A stretch of 64,000 bases of DNA from Photobacterium sp. SKA34 (GCF_000153325.1 NZ_CH724141.1:591569-655568); one strand, 5' to 3'; counted from the stretch's first letter, positions 18,132 through 27,359 are shown. The notes: generated by a model from the sequence alone, not told the origin. Numbers and translations: made by a program.

Positions 18132-18172
18132 ATACCGCAACAATGTACTTTTAGCATACATAGTTGCGGTAT
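18132..18172. terminator. Hairpin between convergent genes
   Basis: Long stem ATACCGCAAC/GTTGCGGTAT with a second inner ATGTA/TACAT pair. There is no T-run, so it may work as a weak bidirectional terminator or a 3' stabiliser. Confidence 0.6.
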
Positions 18173-18192
18173 CTCTCATAAGAAAAAGTAAT

Positions 18193-18471
18193 TTAAAACT
18201 TGTTAAATCGTCCTTTAACCATGATCGAACCGATCAATGCCATTACAAGACCCGTTAATAACACCACAAAGTTTTTATGACGTTCAGCGGCTAAAACTTT
18301 TTCTGCATAATTTGCATTAGGAAAATCAGTGCTACTCGCATGAATATATGATCCCATTTCCATCAGTACATGCTCTTGTCCGACCATACCACTTAAAGAA
18401 ATAGTTGCCCATAATAGCGATACAACGCCAATTGAAATAGAAATAAAACCCCAGCTTTGTTTAACATCCAT
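18193..18471 (-). CDS. Small membrane protein, two TM helices, unknown
   Basis: A 92-residue protein with hydrophobic helices at about 8-28 and 68-86 and a polar loop of about 40 residues (YIHASSTDFPNANYAEK...) that would face the periplasm. AGG lies about 9 bases before the ATG. No family recognised. It is convergent with creA and isolated upstream by an AT-rich gap. Confidence 0.65.
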   Translation of the reverse strand: MDVKQSWGFISISIGVVSLLWATISLSGMVGQEHVLMEMGSYIHASSTDFPNANYAEKVLAAERHKNFVVLLTGLVMALIGSIMVKGRFNKF

Positions 18472-18894
18472 ATTCTAGCCTGCTTTAAAAACCATAAAAC
18501 ATGGTTTTTTATTTATATAATGGATAAATACACAGTATGTGTAATAAATATCAGAGATGTTTCTCTTTGGTTGCATAGAATATTATAATAGCAATTGAAA
18601 AACAAATGATTAATATAAACTAAAAATTGTTCAAAAAGACATCAAATATAGATTTTAGAGTTTTAAAAACAATTAATAACAATTAACTAGCTGTTTTTTA
18701 ATGATTTAAATTTTTATGTGTTTTTTTTGAATTTCAGTGTTGAAAATATAAATAAATAATTTTGGAATTAATATTTATACTATGCTTAATTTCATGAGCA
18801 AGTACTAATTTAATTTACACAAAAATAACAATAAAAAGATATGAGAACACATACAACTGTATATATATACATTGCTATTTGAGTATCACTAAAT
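18472..18894. other. AT-rich intergenic region, no gene seen
   Basis: More than 400 bases of extremely AT-rich sequence with many A and T runs. Such DNA often binds H-NS-type proteins, but that is inference. No ORF or stable hairpin apart from the mog terminator at the edge. Confidence 0.5.
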
Positions 18895-18922
18895 AAAAAA
18901 AGTAACCATAGGTTACTTTTTT
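18895..18922 (-). terminator. Terminator of mog
   Basis: Stem GTAACC/GGTTAC with a 3-base loop, flanked by seven A and six T; bidirectional in form. Confidence 0.8.
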
Positions 18923-18937
18923 ATTTATAGCACTGTA

Positions 18938-19471
18938 TTACTTCTGCTTTGGTCTAAAAGGCTTTATCACCGCATCATCACATTCTAAGAATGGACCATT
19001 CATTAAATCAATACAGTATGGAATCGCAGGAAAAACAGCATCTAAACATTCACGAATCGATTTAGGCTTACCTGGTAAATTAACAATTAAGCTATCGCCA
19101 CGTAAACCCGCAGTTTGACGAGACAATATCGCAGTTGGTACAAACTTAAGTGATTCAGCACGCATCAATTCACCGAAACCAGGCATCATACGATCGCAAA
19201 CAGCTTCAGTCGCTTCAGGCGTCACGTCACGCTTAGCAGGGCCTGTGCCACCTGTTGTAACAATAAGACTGCAGTTTTCCACATCTGCCATTGTAATAAG
19301 TGTTGCTTCAATCACATCTTGCTCATCAGGGATCACCTTATAAACAGGCTCCCACTCTGAGGTTAAATAATCATTTAGCGTATCGATAATAGCTTGGCCT
19401 GAAATGTCTTCATAAATGCCAGCACTTGCGCGATCACTTACTGTCACAATACCAATTTTCGCTTTGCTCAT
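18938..19471 (-). CDS. mog: Molybdopterin adenylyltransferase
   Basis: A 177-residue MoCF-domain enzyme that adenylates molybdopterin ahead of molybdenum insertion. It opens KIGIVTVSDRASAGIYEDISG, carries the TTGGTGP loop near residue 72 and the DVTPEAT segment, and ends in the VNLPGKPKSIRECLDAVFPAIPYCIDLM block typical of Mog rather than MoaB. Length fits. It is monocistronic with a terminator; other moa/moe genes are not in the window. Confidence 0.92.
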   Translation of the reverse strand: MSKAKIGIVTVSDRASAGIYEDISGQAIIDTLNDYLTSEWEPVYKVIPDEQDVIEATLITMADVENCSLIVTTGGTGPAKRDVTPEATEAVCDRMMPGFGELMRAESLKFVPTAILSRQTAGLRGDSLIVNLPGKPKSIRECLDAVFPAIPYCIDLMNGPFLECDDAVIKPFRPKQK

Positions 19472-19617
19472 TCGTTTCCCTCAGTTTTCTTTTGTCTCTT
19501 TATTACTCAACCTTTAAAGTAATAAACTCACGTGATCGCAAGTGTAAGGAAAATAACGTCGAGGTAAACCGTTATTTTCCTTACACTCTCTATTCTCAAT
19601 TAATATCATCTGACGCA

Positions 19618-20070
19618 TTAACACCAACGACGAACATTTCTGCAATATTGCAAATATTCATCACCAAACATAGCGAGTAATACCTCTTCTTCTGGCTCTA
19701 TTTGAAAATTATTCATCACCCATATAAAAATAGGTACGATCACAAAGCAGCTCAGCGCGGAAAAATAAAAACCAGCAGCGAATAGGAAAAAAACTAAACC
19801 TATATACATTGGATTACGCGTAAAACGATAAATACCGGTCGTCACCAACCGTGATGTTTTCTGAGGATGGCGGGGATCAATCGTTGTATTAGCCTTTGCA
19901 AACGCAATTATTGCTGTAAATCCTGGGATAACACCAATAAAACACAACACCGAAACCAGCAAGCTCTTACCGCTAAAATCAATTGTTAGAATAGGATAAA
20001 AGCGAGAGAGTAAATACATGGCTAACACTGATAGTAACAATAATATTGGAGGTGGGACACGCAACGACAT
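19618..20070 (-). CDS. Isoprenylcysteine methyltransferase-like membrane protein
   Basis: A 150-residue integral membrane protein of the ICMT/PEMT-like methyltransferase group. ATG 20070 is chosen because AAGG lies 8 bases upstream; a GTG two codons earlier is too close to it. Four hydrophobic helices are seen. The SAM-binding signature TTGIYRFTRNPMYIGLVFF and the C-terminal EEEVLLAMFGDEYLQYCRNVRRW are characteristic. The methyl acceptor in bacteria is unknown. Confidence 0.85.
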   Translation of the reverse strand: MSLRVPPPILLLLSVLAMYLLSRFYPILTIDFSGKSLLVSVLCFIGVIPGFTAIIAFAKANTTIDPRHPQKTSRLVTTGIYRFTRNPMYIGLVFFLFAAGFYFSALSCFVIVPIFIWVMNNFQIEPEEEVLLAMFGDEYLQYCRNVRRWC

Positions 20071-20200
20071 ACACAACGCCTTCTAAAACAGATTAAGATA
20101 TCACTTTGATATTATAGATATATTTATATCTAGTAGATATTTTATTTGCCTCAAATGCGATCAACTTATAGCATGACCGTTTTATCTATTTTGTCACGTT

Positions 20201-20722
20201 ATGCAGCCACTAAAATACCTACAGGGTTATCCTGCTCATCTTACTGAGCAAGTACAACAGCTTATCGATAATGATACGCTCAAGACACTGCTCTTAAAGC
20301 GATACCCGACGCCTCATAACATCAAAACAGAAAAAGCACTGTATGATTATGTCGTTGAACTTAAAAATGCCTATCTGAAAAAATCAGCGCCGATCAATAA
20401 AGTGGCTTATGATAATAAGATCAACGTTATTAATCATGCACTAGGCCTACATACCTTCATCTCGCGCGTCCATGGAAGTAAGCTAAAAGCCAAGCATGAA
20501 ATCCGTGTTGCTTCCGTCTTTAAGTCAGCGCCACTTGAATTCCTGCGTATGATTGTGGTTCATGAATTAGCACACTTACGAGAGAAAGAACACAATAAAG
20601 CGTTCTACGCATTATGTTGTCACATGGAACCTCGCTATCACCAATTAGAATTCGATATGCGTATGTATCTGACGCAACTTGAGCTATTAGGTCCAATTTA
20701 CGCTCAACCGAAAAACGGTTAA
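20201..20722 (+). CDS. YgjP-like zinc metallopeptidase (M48-like)
   Basis: A 173-residue soluble protein of the YgjP/WLM-type family. The zinc motif HELAHLREKEH (HExxH near residue 121, then a further His) is present. The preceding strand SAPLEFLRMIVV and the trailing AFYALCCHMEPRYHQLEFDMR fit the family. No signal peptide, so it is cytoplasmic. Physiological substrate unknown. It is followed by a separate small gene on the same strand 86 bases away. Confidence 0.85.
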   Translation: MQPLKYLQGYPAHLTEQVQQLIDNDTLKTLLLKRYPTPHNIKTEKALYDYVVELKNAYLKKSAPINKVAYDNKINVINHALGLHTFISRVHGSKLKAKHEIRVASVFKSAPLEFLRMIVVHELAHLREKEHNKAFYALCCHMEPRYHQLEFDMRMYLTQLELLGPIYAQPKNG

Positions 20723-20808
20723 GACCATTATTCCTCTTTCTATGGAAAAATTAGGTCGTCGATTTAATTACGATTACAATAGCGTAAAACGTCACAGAGA
20801 TATTAAGC

Positions 20809-21159
20809 ATGCAACAAGAAGAATTTGAGATTTTAGTAAAAGAATTGGCAGCACTCGATAGCGTTTCAGCGATCCTAAATGCCTTAAAAGGCAACGATGA
20901 GCCTGAAATTGCAGAAACAGCAGCAGCAATGGTTGGTCACTTTAGTCTTGCTGAAATCGACGGACAACAGCGTATTTACCACGTTTTCACTCAAGAAAAC
21001 GACCAGGGCGAAGAAGAAGAGTTTGCCGAGTGGGTAATGAATGCTAATGATGAGCTGATGCGCTTCATTGCATGGTTCTTCTACACTACCTTTGAAATTA
21101 ACGATAAAGAAACGTATCAAGCTGCTGGTCGTTCGTACACACCAGCAAAACGTAGCTAA
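20809..21159 (+). CDS. Conserved hypothetical protein, acidic
   Basis: A 116-residue, strongly acidic soluble protein (MQQEEFEILVKELAALDSV) with an EEEEF stretch and an aromatic LMRFIAWFFYTTFEIN segment near the C-terminus. I do not recognise a named domain. A strong terminator follows immediately, and codon use resembles the neighbours, which supports a real gene. Confidence 0.75.
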   Translation: MQQEEFEILVKELAALDSVSAILNALKGNDEPEIAETAAAMVGHFSLAEIDGQQRIYHVFTQENDQGEEEEFAEWVMNANDELMRFIAWFFYTTFEINDKETYQAAGRSYTPAKRS

Positions 21160-21172
21160 TACGAAAGAATTT

Positions 21173-21209
21173 AAACCGCCAATAACGTTCTTTTATTGGC
21201 GGTTTCTAA
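21173..21209 (+). terminator. Rho-independent terminator
   Basis: Thirteen-base perfect stem AAACCGCCAATAA/TTATTGGCGGTTT with a 7-base loop. Convergent with the short gene at 21218-21349, so it may serve both. Confidence 0.8.
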
Positions 21210-21217
21210 CTACATAC

Positions 21218-21349
21218 TTATTCATCTTGAGCACGTGGCACCCAGTTACATAACGTAAGCATTTTGATTATTGCGTCATATTCTTCGTTATTTTCAGTAT
21301 CATTAAGACGTTGAAGGTAAAATTGCGACATCACATTCGTTATAGTCAT
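21218..21349 (-). CDS. Small protein of 43 residues
   Basis: An ORF with a strong ribosome site (AGAGAGGAG, about 7 bases before the ATG) and an end abutting a strong terminator. The product opens MTITNVMSQFYLQRLNDTE, is acidic in the middle and ends CNWVPRAQDE. No membrane span or known domain. The ribosome site, length and terminator together make translation likely. Function unknown. Confidence 0.62.
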   Translation of the reverse strand: MTITNVMSQFYLQRLNDTENNEEYDAIIKMLTLCNWVPRAQDE

Positions 21350-21649
21350 AACGATTCTCCTCTCTAGAAACTGTACTCAGTTTGCTAAAAAGAACCGTAA
21401 CTAAAAACAGAACAAATACGATTTCCCCCCTTCCCTATTTCACCATTCTCCATGCGACAACACTGAATAAAACGTCATAAATATAGAAATATGGAACTGT
21501 TTTCCAGCTTTATTATCCTTATTTAATTTATCGATATTTTATTAACCTTCGTCTGGATAGAAAGGCGTAAGAAAAATGCAATAGGTACTAACAGCAAATC
21601 ACTTTTTCGCCTACAATAAGCGCCAAAATATTCAGATTCAGGTGTTAAC
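21350..21649. other. Intergenic region between divergent genes
   Basis: About 300 bases; it should hold promoters for the 43-residue gene and the DUF3010 gene. Runs of C and T near 21425 but no further structure. Confidence 0.5.
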
Positions 21650-22072
21650 ATGAAAATTTGTGCTGTTGAGCTACGTAGTAACGAAGCGGTTATTTGTCTT
21701 CTTTCACTTCAAAATGGCATGTTCGATATTCCACAATGTCGTACTCAAAAGTTCATCATGGAAGATTCTCTAGATAACCAACAAATGCGTGATTTCCAAT
21801 TCGCATTTAAAAAACTACTGGATGATTACCAAGTAGATAAGGTTGTAATCCGTAACCGTGAAACGCGTGGCAAATTTGCAGGTAGCGCAGTAGGCTTTAA
21901 ATTAGAATCAGCTATCCAGCTTATTCCAGATGTTGATGTTAACTTCATGACCAATGCTGACATAAAGCAAAAGCTAAAACGTAACCCAATGGCGGTTGAT
22001 TTCCGTGATACCGGTTTACGTCAATTCCAAGAAGCCGCATTTACAACAGGCTACGCATTTCTTAGCCGTTAA
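21650..22072 (+). CDS. DUF3010 family protein
   Basis: A 140-residue member of the DUF3010 family, common in Vibrionaceae and relatives. Hallmarks are the N-terminal strand MKICAVELRSNEAVICLLSL, the VVIRNRETRGKFAGSAVGFKLE block and the NFMTNADIKQKLKRNP segment. The fold resembles an RNase H-like arrangement, but no activity is known. Single gene with a terminator. Confidence 0.88.
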   Translation: MKICAVELRSNEAVICLLSLQNGMFDIPQCRTQKFIMEDSLDNQQMRDFQFAFKKLLDDYQVDKVVIRNRETRGKFAGSAVGFKLESAIQLIPDVDVNFMTNADIKQKLKRNPMAVDFRDTGLRQFQEAAFTTGYAFLSR

Positions 22073-22104
22073 TACATTATCTAACATAATGTAATCAATA
22101 TTTT

Positions 22105-22136
22105 AAAGGCGCTTTGCTATGACTTAGCGCCTTTTT
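22105..22136 (+). terminator. Rho-independent terminator of the DUF3010 gene
   Basis: Stem AAAGGCGCT/AGCGCCTTT followed by a T-run. Confidence 0.85.
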
Positions 22137-22146
22137 ATCCGCACAG

Positions 22147-22183
22147 TAAAAAATCCCCTGAGACTTATTACGACTCAGGGGAT
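22147..22183 (-). terminator. Rho-independent terminator of chiA
   Basis: Ten-base stem ATCCCCTGAG/CTCAGGGGAT followed by six T on the minus strand, about 70 bases after the chitinase stop. Confidence 0.85.
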
Positions 22184-22254
22184 AATTACTTAAAGCATGT
22201 TGTAATGGCTGATGAATAGGTTACTGCGCTATTACCAGCTCATTGATTTTACGC

Positions 22255-24810
22255 TTATTGACAGTTAGCTACGCCAACTTCTTTCCATACACCCCATTGA
22301 CCAGATTTCGCAGGGTCTTCGCCACGTGTCCACCACTTAGCTTCCCATACTTTACCGTCTTGAGTTACTTGGTCGCCGCCAGTATAGATAGTTGCTGCAT
22401 CCCATGCGTTATCACATGTATCAACAGGTGGCTCTACCGTTGTATGTTTAGCAACAACAACTGTCGCTGAAGCGCTTGAGCTTGCTTCGCCATCAGATAC
22501 CGTTACAGTAAAGACTAAGTTAGTGTCTTGCGTATACTCAGCCGCAGTAAATAGTACTTGTGAACCATTAACTGTTGCATTAACGCCAGCTGGTAATGTC
22601 CAATCAAACGTTAGCGAATCACCCGCATCTGCATCAGAAGAAGCTGACGCATCAACAACAACTACATCGCCAGCGTTCGCTGATTGTTGTGCTGTTACAC
22701 TTGCTACTGGTGCCGTGTTTGTTGGTGGTACGACAACATCTTTAGGGTTTACAGTTACAACAACAATGTCTGATGCCGATGCACCTTTGTTATCTGTTAC
22801 TGTTAGTTTGAACGTTAATTGCTCAGCTTCTACTACTTCTGCAGCGGCAAAACTTGCTGTAGCAGAATCAGCACCAGTTAATGCTACCGCAGTACCAGAT
22901 ACTTGCTCCCAAGCATAGCTAACAATGCTACCATCAGAATCTTTCGAGCTTGAACCGTCAAGCGCTACTGATGCAGGACCTGAAACAGTTTGATCCGCGC
23001 CAGCTGCTGCTGTTGGTGCCTTGTTTGGCTTATCAATCACCGCGCCTGATACACCTTCATGCATTGCATTTAGGATATCACCGTTATCCGCATCAATTTC
23101 CCATGAGAATAAACCAGCAAGACCAAGTGATTTAACGTAGTTACCTTTAGCTTTAACTGAGCGATCATCATCAAATGTGATCAAGTCACCCGTTGAACGA
23201 TTCCACACATAAGGTGCTTCTGCTTGCTCGTCGTAACCATATTCAAAGCCATTGATACCTTGGCTATTAGCACCAAGCATGTATGATTTAATGCCTTTGT
23301 AATCAATAACACCGTCTTCCCATACACCTTGAGCTTTGCTGCCCGTCAGTTTGCCAGTACCTGTACCTGTCATTGGATCTGTTGGGTCTGTTAGTGTATC
23401 AGGTGTTACACCCGTCCAACCACGACCATACATTGCTGCACCAAGAACCAGTTTATTGGCAGGAACACCCTGATCTAGAAGTAACTGAATACCAATATCA
23501 GAGGTATAGGCAGGACCTTTGAGCGGTTCGCCATTTTCGTCAAGACCTGTACCGTCACACTGACCAGGACGCATGAAGTTACCACAGTAAAGTGCAGTTT
23601 GGTGACCAGGAACGTTGTTCCAACCGCCGTAGAAGTCATATGTCATTGCGAAGATGTAATCCATGTATTGGATAGCTTCGCCGTAATCAACATCTTCTAT
23701 CTTATCGTAACCAACACCAATTGCTGATGTTAGCTCATAAGTACGACCAGTATCAGCTTCTAGCTTATCAAGCATTGCACGTAGTTCACGCATTAACGCA
23801 ATGTAAGCAGGACCATCTTTAACCGCATCACCACGATCTGCTGCTGCACCGCCGCCACCAGGGAATTCCCAGTCAATATCTACACCATCGTAGAATTTCC
23901 ATGTTTTTAGGAATTTCTCAACAGATGCGACAAATGTGTCACGGTTTGCTTTATCTACAAAATCAAAGAATGGGTCAGACAATGTCCAGCCACCAATTGA
24001 TGGGATAATTTTCAGATCAGGGTTACGCTGTTTCAATGCCATTAGCATTGCATAGTTACCCTTGATAGGTGTGCTATATTCATGACCAGCTTGCTTAAAG
24101 CTCTTTTGGAATGCAGCCCATGGGTCATGGATAACAACTTCGTAATCATCAACGCCTTTACACGCAGTTTGTAGTGCGTTAAAGCTATTACCACCTACCG
24201 ATTTCACAGACTCGTTTGGACCACAAACTGGGATGAATCCATAAAGAATATGGGTCAAGTTGTCTGCAGGAATGTTATCTACTGTATATTCACGACCATA
24301 GATACCCCACTCAACGAAATACGTACCCATAACAACGCTTGGGTCGGTATCATATGATTTGTTGTTTGGATCAACATTCATTGCTAGAGGAGGTAAGTGT
24401 GAACCATCTGTATCTGCAATAGTAATTTGTGCTGGCGCACTTTTCGCACAACCTGTTTCGTCACAGGCCTCTATTTCCATTTGATACAAGCCGCCTTGCT
24501 CGTACTCAAAAGAAGCTGTGGTTTGACTACCTTTGATTGGGCCAGATGCGACCTTTTCACCATCAAAATAGATGTTGTAAGTATCGCCTGATTCACCACT
24601 CCATTGGTTAAATTTCACATTAATCTTAGCTTTGTCATGGTATGTAACCATATCGTTATAGCCAGATGTTGTTTCCATTGCTAGCTCAATTTTAGAGAAC
24701 TGAAGGTTGTTAGAACCATACAGATCAATGCTTGGCGCCGTAGGTGCCGCAAATGCAGTGCCTGACAGTGCAAGGGATATTCCTACTGCACAAAGGTTAA
24801 ATCGAATCAT
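22255..24810 (-). CDS. chiA: Secreted GH18 chitinase with PKD-like and CBM5/12 domains
   Basis: An 851-residue exported endo-/exochitinase of the ChiA type that cuts chitin beta-1,4 bonds. The signal peptide (CAVGISLALSGTAFA) is followed by the ChiA N-terminal Fn3-like domain (about 23-135). The GH18 barrel (about 155-575) carries the catalytic DGVDIDWE near 305-312, plus SIGGW and MTYDF. Two Ig-like PKD/REJ repeats (about 590-780) follow, each opening with a form of N-x-A-P. The last 50 residues are a CBM5/12 chitin-binding module (AWDAATIYTGGDQV, WEAKWWTRGEDP). The length and domain order match Vibrio and Photobacterium ChiA. It is monocistronic; catabolite or chitin-sensor control is likely but no operator was identified. 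Confidence 0.95.
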   Translation of the reverse strand: MIRFNLCAVGISLALSGTAFAAPTAPSIDLYGSNNLQFSKIELAMETTSGYNDMVTYHDKAKINVKFNQWSGESGDTYNIYFDGEKVASGPIKGSQTTASFEYEQGGLYQMEIEACDETGCAKSAPAQITIADTDGSHLPPLAMNVDPNNKSYDTDPSVVMGTYFVEWGIYGREYTVDNIPADNLTHILYGFIPVCGPNESVKSVGGNSFNALQTACKGVDDYEVVIHDPWAAFQKSFKQAGHEYSTPIKGNYAMLMALKQRNPDLKIIPSIGGWTLSDPFFDFVDKANRDTFVASVEKFLKTWKFYDGVDIDWEFPGGGGAAADRGDAVKDGPAYIALMRELRAMLDKLEADTGRTYELTSAIGVGYDKIEDVDYGEAIQYMDYIFAMTYDFYGGWNNVPGHQTALYCGNFMRPGQCDGTGLDENGEPLKGPAYTSDIGIQLLLDQGVPANKLVLGAAMYGRGWTGVTPDTLTDPTDPMTGTGTGKLTGSKAQGVWEDGVIDYKGIKSYMLGANSQGINGFEYGYDEQAEAPYVWNRSTGDLITFDDDRSVKAKGNYVKSLGLAGLFSWEIDADNGDILNAMHEGVSGAVIDKPNKAPTAAAGADQTVSGPASVALDGSSSKDSDGSIVSYAWEQVSGTAVALTGADSATASFAAAEVVEAEQLTFKLTVTDNKGASASDIVVVTVNPKDVVVPPTNTAPVASVTAQQSANAGDVVVVDASASSDADAGDSLTFDWTLPAGVNATVNGSQVLFTAAEYTQDTNLVFTVTVSDGEASSSASATVVVAKHTTVEPPVDTCDNAWDAATIYTGGDQVTQDGKVWEAKWWTRGEDPAKSGQWGVWKEVGVANCQ

Positions 24811-25199
24811 AATCTATCTCTCAATCCTTGAATTTATACTCAACATTAAGCACATAATGCTTCTACGTCTGGTACAGGGTATGACTTTTTTTATAAGTAG
24901 AAACATGTATTCAGCATTTCAGAGACTGGCTATTTTTCAAAAAAAATAAGTCAGGTATCCATTCTTTTGCACAAATATTCATACAATAATTTTTAGATTT
25001 CATGGATTTTGCAACAAGAGGCAAAAATTCAACAACATTTTGATAACATTTAACGATAAGAAAAATGCTCATCGAAAAGCTGTTTTTATGTGAAAAAAAA
25101 GTTTTTTAGAAGAAGGGAAGACAAAGTCACTGATAACTTTTCTAAAATAACGTTATCGATAAATCTCATTTATCAATGACTTTGATTTATATATCACAG
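24811..25199. other. Promoter region of chiA, no gene seen
   Basis: About 390 AT-rich bases upstream of chiA. A GATAAAT/ATTTATC dyad at 25158-25174 and a wider AAAGTCA/TGACTTT pair flank the rhodanese end. No ORF of substance. Confidence 0.5.
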
Positions 25200-25748
25200 T
25201 TAGATATGGCGTTTAATTTCAGAGTATCCACCATCAATTTGAATAAAATGACATTTTCGTAGTAATTTCAGCAGTGAGATAGCAATCAAAGAACGATAAC
25301 CTCCAGCACAATGGACAACGAAGTTATCTTTCTCTGAAGGCAGTTTGCCCTGCACAATATCGGATAACGGTAATGACTCAGCATTAGGCAGCGCACCTTT
25401 TGCTATTTCATCTTGTTCACGCACATCTAAAATATTTAGCTCTGACGCTTTCGTTACTAACATTTCAGCAGATATGTGTTCCACCTGAGATAATTTCCCT
25501 TCAAGCGCTTGGAAACTGATATGGGTATAACCTAGGGCTTGCAATGTTTCTTTTACTTGATCTTGATTATTAGGCGAAGCGATAACGTCTAATTGAATGT
25601 CTTTATCCGGTAGTATTAATTCAAGCCACCATTTAAATTGTTTTCCACCAAATCCAACAAATACACTTCCTTCAACATGACCCGCTAAGAACTCATTAGA
25701 ACTTCGCGTATCAATCAAGATTTTTTTTCTATCTGTAAAAATATGCAC
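25200..25748 (-). CDS. Tandem-rhodanese protein, possibly N-terminally truncated
   Basis: A 182-residue protein with two rhodanese-like domains. The first (about 5-85; ILIDTRSSNEFLAGHVEGSVFV, then KQFKWWLELILPD) has no catalytic cysteine. The second (about 95-180; ILDVREQDEIAKGALPNA) has an active loop with Cys in VVHCAGGYRS. In many bacteria this pair forms the C-terminal half of a metallo-beta-lactamase-fold/rhodanese persulfide enzyme. The MBL half is absent here and no trace of it is seen upstream, so this is either a stand-alone form or a truncated gene. Sulfur transfer is inferred. Confidence 0.78.
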   Translation of the reverse strand: MHIFTDRKKILIDTRSSNEFLAGHVEGSVFVGFGGKQFKWWLELILPDKDIQLDVIASPNNQDQVKETLQALGYTHISFQALEGKLSQVEHISAEMLVTKASELNILDVREQDEIAKGALPNAESLPLSDIVQGKLPSEKDNFVVHCAGGYRSLIAISLLKLLRKCHFIQIDGGYSEIKRHI

Positions 25749-25850
25749 GTCTACTATTATCCTTTAAAAATAGAAGCTAAAGACCTTACGCTTTTCTTAT
25801 AAAAAAGCCATGGTCGCAATAACATATTTATCGACAACAATATAAGGTTT

Positions 25851-25860
25851 CCCCCCCCCC
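25851..25860 (+). repeat. Homopolymer tract of ten C
   Basis: Uninterrupted C10 in the 149-base gap between yjgR and the rhodanese gene, placed upstream of the rhodanese start (minus strand). Long G/C tracts are rare in such AT-rich DNA. Confidence 0.9.
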
Positions 25861-25897
25861 TCTTTATCGATAACACATAAGAGATTTATTCATTAAA

Positions 25898-27346
25898 TTA
25901 ACGCCGCTTGAATAACGCTCTTACGATTGCATTCGCAAGTTGCCTTAATAAGGTTTTTATAAACGATTCTGTGTATGTTTGACGCTGAGAGCGACGAGGC
26001 TTTCGAATACTTGCACGTTCCTGTTTCTCATGTTCAGCTTCTTGTGCTTGTTGCTTTTTCTGCTCTGTGCGCTTGTTTAATATTTCATGAGCTGACTCAC
26101 GATTCACTGCTACTCTATATTGCTGAAAATACTGGCTGGCATTTAGCATTTCAATGCGCTTATCTGCACTAATAGGACCAATTTGCGACTCCGGAGGGCG
26201 AATAGTGACATGCTCAACCACAGACGGGACACCGCCTTCCCCCAACACAGAAACTAATGCTTCACCTACGCCTAATTCTCCCAGCAAGGTAACAACATCT
26301 AAATTTGGGTTATCCCTAAATGATTCAGCTGCAACTTTTACCACTTTTCTTTCTTTTGGGGTATAAGCACGTAACGCATGTTGAATGCGATTACCCAGTT
26401 GCCCTAATACTGAATCTGGAATATCGGTTGGATTTTGACTTACAAAATAGATGCCTACCGCTTTAGAGCGAATCAAACGTACCACTTGTTCAATCTGATC
26501 TAAGAAGACTTTAGGTACATCATCAAACAGTAGATGAGCCTCATCGAAAAAGAACACAAATTTAGGTTTATCAAGATCACCGACTTCCGGTAGGTTTTCA
26601 TAAAGCTCAGACAACAACCATAATAAGAAGGTTGAGTATAACTTTGGCGATTGGATCAAGGTACTAGCATCCAGAATATTTATAATGCCCCGACCATCTG
26701 TGGCCGTTTTCATGAAATCATGGTAATCCAATGCTGGCTCACCAAAAAATTCGCTACCACCTTGGCGTTTAAAGCCCAATAAACGACGTTCAATAGCAGC
26801 AATAGAGGACTTACTGATACGTCCGTACATCCCACCCAGTTGTTTTGAGTTATCGCCTAAGTAATTTAGTGCGGTAGAAAAATCATCCAAATCCAACATT
26901 GGCATTTTGTTTTCTTCTGCATATTCAAACGCTAAATTAATTAATCCTTCTTGGACATCATTACAATCTAACAAACGACTTAATAATAGCGGTCCCATGT
27001 CTTCTAACGTGGCACGGATTTTTGCCCCTTTCTTTCCAAACAAATCCCAGAACTCAACGGGAAAAGAAGTAAATTGAAAATCATCAATTCCAATTTCTCG
27101 ACAACGCTTTTGAACAACTGCATTATCAGTACCTGCCTTCGCTATACCTGATAAGTCACCTTTTACATCAGCAAGAAACACAGGCACACCAAGAGATGAG
27201 AACCCTTCAGCTAAACACTGAAGTGTTACCGTTTTGCCTGTACCTGTTGCTCCAGCAATAAAACCATGACGATTGGCATATTTGGGATGGATCCCAATTT
27301 TATTTTCGCCCTTACCGATAAGAATTATGTCACTTTTCATACTCAA
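25898..27346 (-). CDS. yjgR: HerA-like ATPase, YjgR family (DUF853)
   Basis: A 482-residue P-loop ATPase of the FtsK/HerA superfamily. Walker A is GATGTGKT near residue 33 and Walker B is FVFFFDEAHLLF near 270, followed by the sensor-like FVSQNPTDIPDSV. The N-terminus ILIGKGENKIGIHPKYANRHG is characteristic of DUF853. The C-terminal basic tail (KKQQAQEAEHEKQERA, RKPRRSQRQ) is typical. Cytoplasmic; the biological role of YjgR is unknown. A degraded MFS gene lies directly upstream. Confidence 0.9.
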   Translation of the reverse strand: MSMKSDIILIGKGENKIGIHPKYANRHGFIAGATGTGKTVTLQCLAEGFSSLGVPVFLADVKGDLSGIAKAGTDNAVVQKRCREIGIDDFQFTSFPVEFWDLFGKKGAKIRATLEDMGPLLLSRLLDCNDVQEGLINLAFEYAEENKMPMLDLDDFSTALNYLGDNSKQLGGMYGRISKSSIAAIERRLLGFKRQGGSEFFGEPALDYHDFMKTATDGRGIINILDASTLIQSPKLYSTFLLWLLSELYENLPEVGDLDKPKFVFFFDEAHLLFDDVPKVFLDQIEQVVRLIRSKAVGIYFVSQNPTDIPDSVLGQLGNRIQHALRAYTPKERKVVKVAAESFRDNPNLDVVTLLGELGVGEALVSVLGEGGVPSVVEHVTIRPPESQIGPISADKRIEMLNASQYFQQYRVAVNRESAHEILNKRTEQKKQQAQEAEHEKQERASIRKPRRSQRQTYTESFIKTLLRQLANAIVRALFKRR

Positions 27347-27359
27347 AGATTCTCTACAT

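Noticed and set aside
21230..21250. A TGGCAC-N5-TACA string resembling a sigma54 promoter
   Set aside because: Lies inside the short minus-strand gene, and the -12 element lacks the TTGCA consensus.
22523..22918. A 131-codon plus-strand ORF inside chiA
   Set aside because: Shadow of the Thr/Ala/Ser-rich PKD repeats read on the other strand; the chitinase frame is clearly the coding one.
24811..25199. Catabolite-activator or chitin-response operator upstream of chiA
   Set aside because: No TGTGA-N6-TCACA-type site with convincing match was found, although such control would be expected.
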